A stretch of DNA of 64,000 nt, from assembly GCA_965153355.1 (NCBI GenBank), contig OZ231126.1:38874001-38938000 (forward strand). Direction: 5' to 3'. Numbering within the stretch: the stretch's first letter is position 1; each line of letters opens with the position of its first letter. The notes beneath the pieces were generated by a model. It searched no databases. It saw nothing but the letters and a program-made list of their open reading frames with translations, and was not told the origin of the DNA. Position numbers and translations under genes: made by a program. The stretch is from Flaccisagitta enflata. Taxonomy: Eukaryota; Chaetognatha; Sagittoidea; Aphragmophora. This document shows, in pieces, positions 31,850-43,858 of the stretch.

Positions 31850-34441
31850 GGGCAGCAGCGCCAAAGGGGACAGAGTCCTGCAGAGCGTAGGGGGACATTC
31901 CTTCTTCTTGCCTGAGGGCTGATTCAAGGCCTGAGGAAGCTGGCTGAACTAATTCAAAGCCTGAGAGGACTGAAATAAGCCGTGAGAAGGCTGATTTGAA
32001 GCTTGATAGAACTGATTTCAGGCCTGGAAGGGCTGCTTTCAGGGAGGCGACACCAAATTTGAAGCTTGCGACTTGAGAGGAGTAGTCTGAGGCTATATAG
32101 GATTGATTTGAAGCTTGAAGCTATTGAGGGCTTACTTCAGGTCTAGGAGGGATGATTTGATGTCTGAGAGGGCTAAACAGAGGTCTAAGAGGGTTTGTTT
32201 GAAGTTTAAGAGGCTTGATTGAGGCCTAAGAAGGCTAAAAGAGGCCTAAGAGGATTGATTTGAGGTTGGGCGGGCCCCAAAGGGGACAAAGTCCTGTAGA
32301 ACACAAGGGTTTTGAGGCATGAATAAGCAGTTTTGAAAGCGAATTTAATGCCTGATATAGGCTTATGAGGGCTGATATGCCCTTGACAGGACTGATTTGA
32401 GACTGGATTTAAAGCTGGAAAGGGTTGAGGCCTTAGGGGAGTTATTTGAGGCCTAGTACTGTATTGAGGCCTTTGAGGAATGATTTTGAGCTTGTGAGGG
32501 CTAATCTGAGGCCATACAAGCTTGATTTGAAGCTTGAGACAATAGAGAACTGGGAGGGCTGATATGCTGCCTGAGAGACCTGATTTGAGGCCTGGGAGGG
32601 CTGATTTGAAGTTTAGGAGGGTTGATTGAGGCCAGAGAGGGCTAAATGAGGCCTGAGAGGACTGATTCGAGTTTAGGCGGTCTCAAGCTGCTAATTTAGG
32701 GTCTAAAGGACTGATATGGGGTCTGATAAGGCTGATTTGGGTGTATATGGGCGGATATAGGGTTGATGATAGATGATTTGGGTCTGAGAGGAATTATTTG
32801 GAGTCTGGGGGGCAGATTCAGGGTCTGAAGCTGGCTAATTCAGGATCTGGAGGGTTGATACGGACTCTAAGAGGGTCTGTGATGGGTAATATGTGGTCTG
32901 AATGGGCTTGAAGCCTGAGACAACCAAATGGTTTATATGGAATCTGAGAGGGCTGATTTAGGGTCTGTTATGGCTAATATGTGATCTGAAAGGGCTTGAA
33001 GCCTGAGAGAGCTAAATATTGATTTGGGATTGAGAGGGCTAGTTTGAAGCCATAAAGGGGTCATATGGGATCTGAGAGGGCTGACGTGGGGTCTGAGAGG
33101 GCTGATAAGGGGTCTGAGAGGGATGACTTAGCGTCTTGAGAGCTAATTTAGGGTCTGAAACTGGGTAATTTAGGGTTTGAAGGGCTGATATGGGGTTTGA
33201 TAAGGCTGATTAGGGTCCGTGTGGGCTGATTTAGGGTCCATGATTGATTATTCGGGGATGATAATGGTTGATGTGGGATGTGAGAGGGCTGATTTGGGAT
33301 CCAAGAGGACTGACATCAAGTCTGACAGGGCTGATAAGGGGTCAAAGAGGGCTGATACCGGTCTGTGTGGGCGGATTTTAAGGTTTCTCATAGCTAATAT
33401 GTGGTCTGAAAGGGTTAGAAGCTGAGAAAGATAATTGCTGATTTGGAGTTGAGAGGGCAGGTTTGAAGCCTTGAAGGGGTCATTGATGGTTAATATGGGA
33501 TCTGAAAGGGCTGATTTGGTGTCTGAGAGGGCTAATATTGGGTCTGAGAGGGCTAATATTGGATCTGAGAGGGCTGATAAGGGGTCTGAGAGGGAAGATT
33601 TGGGCTTGATTTTGAGCTTGATAGGGCTAATCTGAGGTCATACAAGATTGATTTGAGGCTTGAGACAATAGAGGGCTGATTTGAGGCCTGGGAGGGCTGA
33701 TTTGATGTATGAGAGACCAAATCTGCGGCCTGGGAGGGCTGATTTAAGGTTAAAGAGGGTTGATTAAGGCCAGAGAGGGCTAGATGAGGCCTAAGAGGAC
33801 TGATTTGAGGTTGGGCAGGCCCCGAAGGGGACAAAGTCCTGTAGAACACAGGGGTTCTGAGGCATAAATAAGCACTTTTGAGGTTAAATTATGCCTGCGA
33901 GGTCAGATTTAAGGCCTGAGAGAGTTATTTTGAAGCTTTAGAGTCCAATTTAAGTCTGAATTGTGGCCTGGGAGGGCTGATTTGATGTATGAGAGACCAA
34001 ATCTGCTGCCTGGGAGGGCTGATTTAAGGTTAAAGAGGGTTGATTAAGGCCAGAGAGGGCTAGATGAGGCCTAAGAGGACTGATTTGTGGTTAGGCAGGC
34101 CCCGAAGGGGACAAAGTCCTGTAGAACACAGGGGTTCTGAGGCATAAATAAGCACTTTTGAGGTTAAATTATGCCTGCGAGGTCAGATTTAAGGCCTGAG
34201 AGAGTTATTTTGAAGCTTTAGAGTCTAATTTAAGTCTGAATTGTCTAAAATGAGGTCTGAAAGGGCTGTTTTAAGGCCTCTGAGAGCTGATTTGAGGTGT
34301 GGGAGGGCAAATTTGATGTCTGAGAGAGCTAATTCTAGGCCTGGGAGGGCTGATCAGAGGCTTGGTGGTAAGGGGGGGACGAACGAACGAAAGTCCCCTG
34401 TGTTCTACAGGACTTCGTCCCCTTCGGGGCCGCTGCCCAAA
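31850..34441. mobile_element. Large minisatellite carrier with GGCAGCGGCCCC-type ends
   Basis: The left end is GGGCAGCAGCGCCAAAGGGG, then ACAGAGTCCTGCAGAGCG. The right end is GTGTTCTACAGGACTTCGTC then CCCTTCGGGGCCGCTGCCC followed by AAAAAA. The interior is about 2.4 kb of GAGAGGGCTGATTTGGGGTC-like 20-mers, with internal copies of the end motif at about 32265, 33810 and 34095. It looks like an amplified minisatellite inside a small transposon, or several nested copies. No coding region. Confidence 0.7.
33683..34242 (+). repeat. 280-bp tandem duplication in the carrier
   Basis: GAGAGACCAAATCTG occurs at 33711 and 33991, and GTAGAACACAGGGGTTCTGA at 33841 and 34121, both 280 bp apart. The two copies differ at only a few bases, so the duplication is recent compared with the surrounding 20-mers. 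Confidence 0.9.
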
Positions 34442-34446
34442 AAAAG

Positions 34447-35256
34447 AATAGTCGCAAAAGCGTTAGATGGTCAGCGGAACCCGTTGCCCCTGTGTTTGTG
34501 TATGTAAGTGTGATGGTGAGAGGGGCAGCGGCCCCGAAGGGGCCGATGACCTATGCTCAGTAAGTTTGGAAGCTTGAGGCTGGAATTTGAGCATTGCTGC
34601 AAGGATTTGAGCCTTGAAGCTGAGATTTGAGCCTCAAAGCTAGGATATGAGCCTCAAAGCTAGGATTTGAGCCTCAAGGTTAGGATTTGAGCCTTAAGGT
34701 AAGGATTTGAGTTTTGAGGCTGGGATTAGAGCCTCAAGGTTGGGATTTGTGTCTCAAGACTGGGATTTGAGTCTCAAGGTTGGGATTTGAGTCTCAAGAT
34801 TGGGATTTAACTCTCAAGGTTGGGATTTGAGCCTCAAGGCTGGAATTTGAGCCTCCGGATTGAATTTGAGCCTTAAGGCCAGAATTTGAGCCACGAGGCT
34901 GGAATTTGAGCCACGAGGCTGGAACTTGAGCCTAGAGGCTGGAATTTGAGCCTTGAGGCTGGAATTTGAGCCGTGCAGCTGGAATTTGAGCCTTGAGGCT
35001 GGAATTTGAGCCTTGAGGCTGGTGATCTCATGGCTGGAACTTGAGCCTCATGGCTGGAATTTGAGCCTTATAGCTGGAATTTGAGCCTTGAAGCTGGTAT
35101 TTGAGCCTTGAGGCTGGTATTTGAGCCTTGAGGCTGGGGTTTGAGCCTCGGAAGGGGGGGGGACGGACGGAGGAGAAGGAGAAGGAGGAGAAGGAGAAAT
35201 TTGTCCTATGTGTGAAAGCAAAGGTCATCGGCCCCTTCGGGGCCGCTGCCCAAAAA
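34447..35256 (+). mobile_element. Minisatellite carrier, family D, complete
   Basis: It starts AATAGTCGCAAAAGCGTTAG, TGGTCAGCGG. A subterminal GGGGCAGCGGCCCCGAAGGG leads to CCGATGACCTATGC about 75 bp in. Then about 580 bp of TTGAGCCTCAAGGCTGGGAT 20-mers, a GGAGAA polypurine tract, and the inverse of the subterminal block (AAAGGTCATCGGCCCCTTCG) ending GCTGCCCAAAAA. The end hairpin and A-tail echo the HINE layout. Confidence 0.75.
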
Positions 35257-35625
35257 GGAACAAAAAAGAACAAGATTGCATACACACTGAACATGGCTAG
35301 CCCATTTGTGTGCGGGAGCCTCGAGGCTCAAATACCAGCCTCAAGGCTCAAATACCCCCCTCAAGGCTTAAATACCAGCCTCAAGGCTCAAACACCAGCC
35401 TCAAGGCTTAAATACCAGCCTTACGGCTCAAAACTAACCTTTCAGGTTCAGCTCTCATCCTTGAGGCTTTAGACTCACAAAGCATAGGTCATCGGCCCCT
35501 TTGGGGCCGCTGCCCCCCTCACTGCCACACATCCATCTATACTCATATAGGGGCCATTTATTACTACCCCTGCCCACCAGCACACAATTTGGATAGCCAT
35601 GTATCCGGCTTGATTTGTTGAAAAA
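35257..35625 (-). mobile_element. Family D fragment joined to a HINE 5' end, reversed
   Basis: 35313-35470 holds reverse-oriented CTCAAGGCTCAAATACCAGC units, then CATAGGTCATCGGCCCCTTT at 35483. It is followed by CCCCTGCCCACCAGCACAC and CATGTATCCGGCTTGATTT, a degraded AACAAGGCC-type end. Confidence 0.55.
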
Positions 35626-36073
35626 AAAACAGAAGGGACTCATATTTTGCCCTTTTGGGCCCTTGAGGGGCCTCTGAAGGACCCCTCACGGGCCCTCATC
35701 CTGAATATTTCCATGATCCATCTTTAATCTTTAAATATCTTCCAAACGAGACTAATACCCAGTTTTTTTTTTTCAAACCCGTTTAGAAACAATAAAGAAA
35801 ATAAAGTAAACAATTATTTTCCTATTTCCATCATTGAGAAGGCTGTAAATAAAAGATCAGCAGACTAACGAAAATATTACAGCTGAAAATATTTCGCGAC
35901 GGTTTTCCGGCATTCAGCACACAATTATGGGTTGGAATGACCAAGAATTGGACGATGGTCTGTTTGTATAGGTACTTCCCATTAAATACGAATCGTGTGA
36001 ACCGTTTGAGATACAGACCTGGGATTGGTCTAGAATGAAAGATTTTTTGAAAATATTTCAAAATGTCTTTCTT
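35626..36073. other. No gene recognised
   Basis: A CCCTTTTGGGCCCTTGAGGG-type run at about 35650, then AT-rich sequence. The 76-codon minus-strand frame (35831-36061) has no recognisable domain. Confidence 0.35.
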
Positions 36074-36273
36074 AACAAGGCCAGATACATGGCTACCCCA
36101 GTCGCGTACGGGTGGGCAGGAGCTGTATTTGAGGTCACTTAATCATTTGGGCAGGAGCAGTGAGGCCAAAGACCGCGAAAATAAAAAAAAAGTAAAGTGT
36201 GACGGACGGACGGACGGATGGACGGACGGACCGACAAAGCAGGTTGTAGAGTCGCGTAGCACGCGACTAAAAA
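36074..36273 (+). mobile_element. HINE-type element, subfamily A, complete
   Basis: AACAAGGCCAGATACATGGC, subterminal AGTCGCGTACGGG, CATTTGGGCAGGAGCAGTG, GTAAAGTGTGAC, (GACG)n, GTAGAGTCGCGTAGCACGCG, ACTAAAAATA. Twenty-two bases downstream a large foldback element has its target duplication. Confidence 0.87.
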
Positions 36274-37650
36274 TAACTAATATTATTTTTTATATCTGTT
36301 TTATTGGCGTGTTCAAGAATTGCAAAAAATTGATTGCACATGCCCTGCAGATGTTTGGGCACAGGTTACCATATGTATAACAAGGGGGAACCGTTATTGG
36401 GCATTTTCTAGTTACCCTCTGACTGCTCGGCGCATTCAAAATTGGTCAGGAAGGGCCAAAAAAGGCCAAAATCAATAACCCACCCACCAACTTGAAAAAA
36501 TTCAAAAATGGTTAAATTTTCGTGGTTAAGCATCTTTTTTGGACTCGTTGGACACAAAAAACATAAAGGTAGGTGGTTGAGTGGGTGGTTGGGTGGGGTG
36601 ACCCATGGGGTGGGGGCAAGGTGGCCAAATTGGCCAAAAATCACCTCCTGATGGAGGTGGTCGTAAAAAATGACAAAAATCAAAATTGTTGATTTTTTTG
36701 GCAAAAATACATCTTGTTTAGTGGAATTCTGCAAAAAAATTGGTATTATTTGGGTTTTTGGACAAAAAATGGCCCAGATGAAGTTTTGAGGGTTGTTGTA
36801 ATTTTAGCTGGCTGCACACCTTAACTTTGTTTGCTTATAGCTTCTAAACGCTTTAATTCCCAAAAATCTGGTTGGTCTCATCAGAAAGATCTTTCAAAAA
36901 GCTTTCAGAAGCTCATGAATTTTAATTGATTTGGTTGAAAAATGGGGATACAGTGATCTTCCTAAGTACAGTGAAAAATGGAATTTTGTCATCATTTGAC
37001 CTTTCAACTTTTTTTGCTTTTAACTTTTTATCCTTCAAAGCTAGTAAAACACGGTTGGTCTCATCTGAAAGATCTTTCAAAAAGCTTTCAGAAGCCCATG
37101 AATTTTAATTCATTTGGTTGAAAAATAGCAATACAGTGATCTCTCAAAGTACAGTAAAAATGGAATTTTGTCGTTTTTTGACCTGTCAACTTTGTTTGCT
37201 TATAACTTTTTATCCTTAAAAGTTAAAAAAACATGGTTGGTCTCATCTGAAAGATCTTTCAAAGAGCTTTCAGAAGCTCATGAATTTCTATTGATTTGTT
37301 TGAAAAATGGCAATACAGTGATCTCTCAAAGCCTAAGTTGAGGTCTTCAGCTCAACTCATTGAGGAGCAACAATCTTCCTAAATTGATGTCATTTTCAGA
37401 AAAATTGCTAAACCCTTTCAATTTTGAGAGCTTGTATCTACTAAATTGATTGACCTAGAGACCTCAACTTGGACTCATTTTAAAGAGCAGTTACAGCTTT
37501 TTAAAATGAGCCTAAGTCAAGGTCTGATGCTTTGTTCGTTTAAGAGCAGCAGCCTTCCATAGTTGTTATTTTCATAGAATAGCACAGACCCTTAGAACTT
37601 TTGCATCCTAATGATATCATGGATGTAAAATAGGTAAGAGCTGCAGCAGC

Positions 37651-37907
37651 TTTTTAGTTGCTTGCTATGCGACTCTACACCCTGCTATGTTGGTCCGTTG
37701 GTTGGTCTGTTGGTTGGTCCATTGGTTGGTCCGTCAATTGGTCCTTTGGTTGGTTGATCCATTGGTTGGTCAGTAGTCCCCATTTACTTTTTAGCGTTTC
37801 TGAGCTTTTAGAGCCTACTGCTCCTGCTCAAATGCTCTAGTGACCCTCTCCAGCACTGCCCCTGCCCACGGGCATGCGACTGGGGTACCTGTGTATCCGT
37901 CCTTGTT
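37651..37907 (-). mobile_element. HINE-type element, subfamily A, reversed, in the foldback centre
   Basis: TTTTTAGTTGCTTGCTATGC (decayed hairpin), GTTGGTCC microsatellite, CTACTGCTCCTGCTC, GGGCATGCGACTGGGGTACC, CCGTCCTTGTT. The hairpin has drifted relative to other copies. Confidence 0.78.
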
Positions 37908-37949
37908 AAAGAGGAATTCTGTTACGGGGCAGCTGGCGGAATCTGTCCT

Positions 37950-38340
37950 CCCCTCATCAGGCTCCTCAGGCCTCAAATCTGGCCTCTCAGGCCACAAATC
38001 CAATCTCTCAAGCCTCAATCCTGGCCTCTCAGGCCTCAAATTAGGCCTCTTAGGCCTCAAATCCAAATTCCCAGGCCTTAAACCTGGCCTCTCAGGCCCC
38101 AAATTAGGCGTCTCAGGCCTTTTAGCCTCAATTTATTGCTCTCAGGCTTAAAATCAGTCCTCAGGCCTTTCAAGCCTTAATCCAGCCCTCTCAAGCATCA
38201 AGTCAGCCCTCTCAAGCTTCCAATTGGCATTCACAGGCCTTAAATCAGCCTTCTTAGACCTCAGTTTAGGCTCTTGAAGGCCTTCAATCAGCCCTCTATA
38301 GCATCTCATCCACTTCTTCAGGCAGGATGAACAAAAGTCG

Positions 38341-38403
<63 letters not shown>

Positions 38404-38460
38404 TGTGTGTGTGTCTGTGTCTGTGTGTGTGTTTGTGTGGGTGTGTGTGTGTGTGTCTTT
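37950..38460. repeat. CTCTCAGGCCTCAAAT minisatellite and (GT)n
   Basis: Units of about 20 bp (CAGGCCTCAAATCNGGCCTC) from 37960 to about 38330, followed by (GT)n at 38341-38402 and an imperfect tail. They resemble the inverse of the 20-mers at 31.9-34.4 kb. Confidence 0.8.
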
Positions 38461-39770
38461 TGAGGGAAATCAACCGAGTTAATGGGTCCAATAATGTTTA
38501 GATGTTATTTTTTACTCTACCTTGGGAGATCACTATAACGCCATTTCCTAACCAATTAATTAACTGTATTGCTATTTTTCAACCAAATGAATTAAAATTC
38601 ATGACCTCCTGAAAGCTTTCCGAAAGATCTTTCAGATTAGACCAACCATGTTTTACTAGCTTTGAAGGATAAAAAGTTATAAGCAAACAAAGTTAACAGG
38701 TCAAGTAACGACGAAATTCCATTTTTTTCTGCACTTTGAGAGATCACTGTATTGCCATTTTTCAAACAAATCAATAAAAATTTATGAGCTTCTGAAAGCT
38801 TTTCAAAATATCTTTCAGATGAGACCAACCATTTTTTACTAACTTTTAAGGATAAAAAGTTATGAGCAAACAAAGTTGACAGGTCAAAAAATGACAAAAT
38901 TCCATTTTTTACTGTTCTTTGAGAGATCACTGTATTGTTATTTTTCAACCAAATCAATAAAAATTCATGAGCTTCTGAAAAATTTTTGAAAGATCTTTCA
39001 GATGAGACCCACCATGTTTTACTAGCTGTGAAGGATAAAAAGTTATAAGCAAAAAAAGTTGACAGGTCAAATGATGACAAAATTCCATTTTTCACTGTAC
39101 TTTGGAAGATCACTGTATCCCCATTTTTCAACCAAATCAATTAAAATTCATGAGCTTCTGAAAGCTTTTTGAAAGATTTTTCAGATGAGACCAACCAGAT
39201 TTTTGGGAATTAAAGCGTTTAGAAGCTATAAGCAAACAAAGTTAAGGTGTGCAGCCAGCTAAAATTACAACAACCCTCAAAACTTCATCTGGGCCATTTT
39301 TTGTCCAAAAACCCAAATAACACCAATTTTTTTGCAGAATCCCACTAAACGAGATGTATTTTTGCCAAAAAAATCAACAATTTTGATTTTTGTCATTTTT
39401 TACGACCACCTCCATCAGGGGGTGATTTTTGGCCAATTTGGCCACCTTGCCCCCACCCCATGGGTCACCCCACCCAACCACCCACTCAACCACCTACCTT
39501 TATGTTTTTTGTGTCCAACGAGTCCAAAAAAGATGCTTAATCATGAAAATTTAACCATTTTTGAATTTTTTCAAGTTGGTGGGTGGGTTATTGATTTTGG
39601 CCTTTTTTGGCCCTTCCTGACCAATTTTGAATGCGCCGAGCGGTCAGAGGGTAACTAGAAAATGCCCAACGACGGTTTCCCCTTGTTATACATATGGTAA
39701 CCTGTGCCTAAACATCTGCAGGGCATGTGCAATCAATTTTTTGCAATTCTTGAACACGCCACTGTTTTAT

Positions 39771-40520
39771 CAATTAATAGATAGGTGCGTCTTTTTTTTT
39801 GATCCAAGTGGTATAGGTAAATGTACTGTCCTGTGTTTAATGCGCCGCACTGTAGGGCATCGGCCAATGAGGGGGGGCACAAGGTCGATAATACAGAATT
39901 AAGTGTGAGAATAAAATGCACTGGGCGTTAGGGTGTTTAGGAGAAATAGCGATCAAGAGAATGTAAGGCGTTGGGGCCAAGGGGCGTAGGGGCAAATGGG
40001 CATATTGCGTAAAGGTTTGTGGGCGCAAGGGCGTACGGCCTAAGAAAATGAAGAGATTTGAAACAGAGCATGTAAGGCGCGGGTATGCGTTGGTATGCAA
40101 GGACGGAGAAAAGAGATATGGGGCAGACTATGGCGTTAGGGTTTTTAAAGGAAGAAATTAGGCGCGGGGGCATTAAAAGAGAGATTTGAGTCGGCGGAAA
40201 TTCTCTTGGAACATCGCCAAAGTTTTTTTTTATCTCTCTCATAAAAAAAAAAAGTCGAATTAACGGAAGAAAAGCGCCGAAGCCAAACTGGCAGAAATAA
40301 CGGGGAAGTGGTTAGGGTTATGAGCTAGAGGGTGAGAGCCGAGGGCTAAGGGCGTAAGCCACAGCGGGAGTGGAGAGGTTAGTGTTATGGGCTGGTTGTT
40401 GAAAGTTTAGAGCCATAGACAAACCCAAAGAAAACTAGGCTATATGGTGACGGCTCAGGGTCCAAGACAAGATTGTGGAAGTGGTAGTGATTATATACCC
40501 TTGTTGGTTTCAGTTTTACG
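39771..40520. other. GGCGTANGGGC-rich degenerate repeat; no gene
   Basis: From 39920 to about 40200 the sequence carries scattered GGCGTTGGGG, GGGCGTAGGGGC and AAGGCGCGGG motifs, an old minisatellite. 40240-40520 has GAGGGCTAAGGGCG-like phrases. No supported coding frame. Confidence 0.45.
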
Positions 40521-40980
40521 ACCAACCAACGAAGTGACTAAAAAAATGCGCACTGCTGGGAAGGGACAGCTAAGAAAGGACTAATGGAGGTGAGGAGTGA
40601 AAGAGTAAAGACATAAGATGGTGAAGGTGCGGATTGCAAAGGGAGGGGGGAATAGAACAAGAAAAAAAATGAAAGCGATAAGCAAGTTTGATAAGAAGCT
40701 CTTCTGAGCGAAAACGAGAGATGCAGAATAACAGAGATAAAGTATCCTGATGGGTGAAGGGAGAAGAGGGAAATAAAGAGGAGGAAGAGGAGGAAGAGGA
40801 GGAAGAGGAGGAAGAGGAGGAAGAAGACGAAGAGGAGGAAGAGGAAGATGAGGAAGAGGAATATGGGAGAGTTTAAAATCTCCAAAGAATTGAAAAATAA
40901 TGGACTGTCAAAAGCCAAAAGAAGCCAAAAAAAGCTGAGGAACGAAACAAAAATAGAAGGGCGTGGAAGTTAAGTACAAA
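40521..40980. repeat. (GAGGAA)n purine tract and flanks; no gene
   Basis: Imperfect (GGAAGAGGA)n at 40779-40862 inside purine-rich DNA. The 126-codon minus-strand frame (poly Phe/Leu) is a product of this tract. Confidence 0.7.
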
Positions 40981-41604
40981 CTAGTCATCCGAGGATCGCA
41001 CATGGTCAGCGGTACCCGATGCCCTGCTTGGAGTGATCAAGTGAAGTAGTGGAGAGAGAGCAGGGCAGCGGCCCCAAAGGGCCGATGTCCTGTAGGACAC
41101 AGGGGGGAATTTCGAGACGTCCTGGGGTATATTAGGTCTGAGAAGATGGATAGAAGTCATTAAAGGCGGGTTTTGAAGCTTGGAGGGCAGAATTAGGTTT
41201 TAAAGGGTAGATTTGAGGTTTGAGGGGCAGGCTTGAGGCCCAGAGGACAAATTTGAGGCCTAAAGAGCTGATTTGAGGCCTTGAGGGTGGATTTGGGGTA
41301 TGGAGGGCTAATTTGAGGTCTGGAGGGCAGATATGAGGTATGGAGAGCTGATTTAAGGTCTCAAGGGCTAAATTGAGGTCTGAAAGGGCTATACAGCCTA
41401 TTCTGATGGCTCAGAGGGCCCAAATCAGGCCCAAATCAGGCCAAAATCAGGCCTGAGAGAGCAAAATTGAGGCCAAGGGGGGGGGGGACGGAAGGACAGA
41501 CGGAAGGACGGAAGGACGGAAGGACGGAAGGACGGAAGGACGGACGTCTCGAAATTCCCCCCTGTGTCCTACAGGACATCGGCCCTTAGGGGCCGCTGCC
41601 CAAA
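40981..41604 (+). mobile_element. Minisatellite carrier, family E, complete
   Basis: It starts AACTAGTCATCCGAGGATCG and CACATGGTCAGCGG. The block GGGCAGCGGCCCCAAAGGGC, CGATGTCCTGTAGGACACAG and CGAGACGTCC at 41068-41122 recurs inverted at 41541-41602. In between are about 300 bp of GGAGGGCTAATTTGAGGTCT 20-mers and a (GGAC)n tract at 41480-41545. Confidence 0.8.
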
Positions 41605-41778
41605 AAAGCCGAGACGCTTCAAGTTAAGAATAAAAAAAAGAACAAACAATTGATGCGTCCCCTCTGTTTCCTTGAATATTCCTTACGTTGTACAGTACCG
41701 CCCATAAACGCTGGAGAAACAGATTGTTACCGACCAATCGATGGACAAACCAACCAACCAACAGATGCACCAACAGAA
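41605..41778. other. No gene recognised
   Basis: Short spacer between two minisatellite carriers, including an ACCAACCAACAGATGC remnant that may be a decayed helentron-like microsatellite. Confidence 0.35.
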
Positions 41779-42292
41779 ATAGTCGCAAAAGCGTTAGATG
41801 GTCAGCGGTACCCGTTGCCCCTATGTGAGTATATGTTGATGTGTGATGGTGAGAGGGGCAGCAGCCCCGAAGCGGCCGATGACCTATGCTCAGTAGTTTT
41901 TGAGCCATGAGGCTGTGATTTGAGCCTCGAGGGGATGATTTAAGCCTCAAGGCTGTGATTTGATCAAAGGCTGGGATTTGAGGCTTTAAGCTGGGATTCG
42001 AGCCTTGAGGCTGGGATGTGAGCCTCAGGGCTGGAATGTGAGCCTCAAGGCTGGAATGTGAGCCTCGAGGCTGGAATGTGAGCCTCGAGGTTGGGATTTA
42101 AGCCTTGAGGCTAGGATTTGGGCCTTGAGGCTAGAATTTGGGCCTCAAGGCTGGGATTTTAGCCTCAAGACTTGGATATGAGCTTCGAAGGGGGTGGACG
42201 TACGGAGGAGAAAGAAGAAGGAGGAGGAGAAATTTGCCCTGTGTAAAAGCATAGGTCATCGGCCCCTTCGGGGCCGCTGCCCAAAAAGCGGG
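41779..42292 (+). mobile_element. Minisatellite carrier, family D, complete
   Basis: AATAGTCGCAAAAGCGTTAG at the start, subterminal GGGGCAGCAGCCCCGAAGCG, CCGATGACCTATGC, then GGCTGGAATGTGAGCCTCAA 20-mers (about 13), a GAAGAAGGAGGAGG tract, CATAGGTCATCGGCCCCTTC and GCTGCCCAAAAA. Confidence 0.8.
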
Positions 42293-42785
42293 GTTTAGAA
42301 TCGCACACAACAAAAACCAAAACAAAAACAAAGACTTAAACAGACGGATACAAAAATGGAAAGATACGCGGATGGCTGGAGCGATGGCCTAATCTGTCCA
42401 TTATCTTTTGATAAGCGACGTGAGGACGTTCCTAGAAAAAGCTGTTGGGGGACGAACCGCAATCATTCAGAAAGCCATGGATCTGAGAGAAAAGGACGTT
42501 TTTCTCTTTAGCCGTGTGGGAATTGAAACGAAAAAAAAAGTTGGACCAGGACGCCAAAACGCCAGGAAACCAGGAAACCAGCAGAGTGCTAGAACGCCAG
42601 AAAAATGAATACTCCAGACACTGACCAAAACAATGGCAATTGGCAAAGCTTAAAAGCTCAGATTCGACGAAAGAAAATAAGGCTGGGCAGTGGCAAAAAG
42701 CAATGATCGCTGGTAGGGTAAAAACTTAGGTCATGCTTACCAACACCTACAAAACTTTTTCTGGGTCTGACCTTTTTTCTTCTTC
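42293..42785. other. No gene recognised
   Basis: A 66-codon plus-strand frame (42408-42608) has no recognisable domain. The rest is AT-rich with no repeats. Confidence 0.35.
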
Positions 42786-42791
42786 ATCGTA

Positions 42792-42890
<99 letters not shown>

Positions 42891-42899
42891 CCTCTCGTC

Positions 42900-42992
<93 letters not shown>

Positions 42993-43038
42993 GCGAAAAT
43001 CTGAGCGTTACCAAGATGGTTTACTAAAGATATAAAGT

Positions 43039-43118
<80 letters not shown>

Positions 43119-43125
43119 TTAACTG
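42786..43125. repeat. (GTT)n, (GTCGTT)n and (GA)n microsatellites
   Basis: (GTT)n at 42793-42890, a GTCGTC switch, then (TTGTCG)n at 42905-42960 and (GTT)n to 42992. After about 45 bp, (GA)n fills 43041-43114. The poly-Gln, poly-Val and poly-Arg frames over it are artefacts. Confidence 0.95.
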
Positions 43126-43310
43126 ACAAACAGACAGAAAGACAGTCAGCCAGACAGATCGACACTGGGACCGAACTAATTCCGGTAACCCTCAATGAGG
43201 GTCTCAAATGCGGTTTGAGGAGGGAAGAGATAAGAACGAGTTAAATCATTCGCATTTTCAAAAATGGTGGCATAAAATATGAATGGAGGGGAAGAAGGAG
43301 AAAAAGAAGA

Positions 43311-43711
43311 AACAAGGCCGAAAACACAAGTCGCGTGCGGGTGGGCAAGGGTAGTGATAAAAGAAGCTACCCATGCGTTTGGGCGGGAGCCTCAATGCAA
43401 TAATAGCCTGAGAAGGCCAAAAAAGTAAAACAAGAAACGCGGAGTTACAATATTGTCGCGGACGGATGAGCAGGGGCGTCCAACCCCTCCCAGCCCATGC
43501 CCTCCCACACAAACACAAAGATAATCTAAAATGCACGTTTCCTACTTCTCAACCCGTGCTGACAGACCAATAGACGGACCAATGAACAGACAGACTGACC
43601 AACAGACCAATGGACAGTCAAAGCTTGTTATAGAATTGCTAGTCCATGACGGATGGATCGACCGGCCGACAGACGGAAAAAGTGGATGAGTTGCGTGCAC
43701 GCGACTAAAAA
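43311..43711 (+). mobile_element. HINE-type element, subfamily A, with a second copy nested inside
   Basis: The outer copy starts AACAAGGCCGAAAACACAAG with subterminal AGTCGCGTGC, and ends with the hairpin GCGTGCACGC and GACTAAAAAA. At 43429 an inner copy begins AACAAGAAACGCGG, contains ATATTGTCGCGGACGG and ACCAATAGACGGACC, and ends near 43655 with TAGTCCATGAC. Its ends (GTCGCGGAC / GTCCATGAC) form a separate, partly decayed pair. Confidence 0.7.
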
Positions 43712-43858
43712 ATCCGGACAGAGTGAAAAGAGGATATGAGAAATGAATATCTTAATAGAATATAGGAAAGCGAAAGATGGAAAAATCAAATTTTGGTATA
43801 TGGCATCCGTAATAAGTGGAGGCATCTCAGTGGAATATTGAATATTGTACAATGTACA

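Larger units (their letters stand above)
36296..39770. mobile_element. 3457-bp foldback transposon with 9-bp target duplication
   Basis: The element 36305-39761 is flanked by CTGTTTTAT on both sides (36296-36304, 39762-39770). The TIRs begin TGGCGTGTTCAAGAATTGC and remain paired for about 1 kb on each side, through CATATGTATAACAAGGGG, GACCCATGGGGTGGGGGC and repeated CTTTCAGAAGCTCATGAATT blocks. A 9-bp duplication with long TIRs is the signature of Mutator-like (MULE) elements. Open frames of 108 codons occur symmetrically in both arms and reflect the palindrome. No transposase is present. The middle (about 37340-38560) carries a HINE copy and a minisatellite. Confidence 0.88.

Noticed and set aside
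36408-39658. A 108-codon ORF present twice and apparently conserved
   Set aside because: The two copies are the inverted arms of one foldback element; similarity reflects the palindrome, not selection on protein.
40538-40918. Membrane protein of 126 residues on the minus strand
   Set aside because: Poly Phe/Leu from a (GAGGAA)n purine tract.
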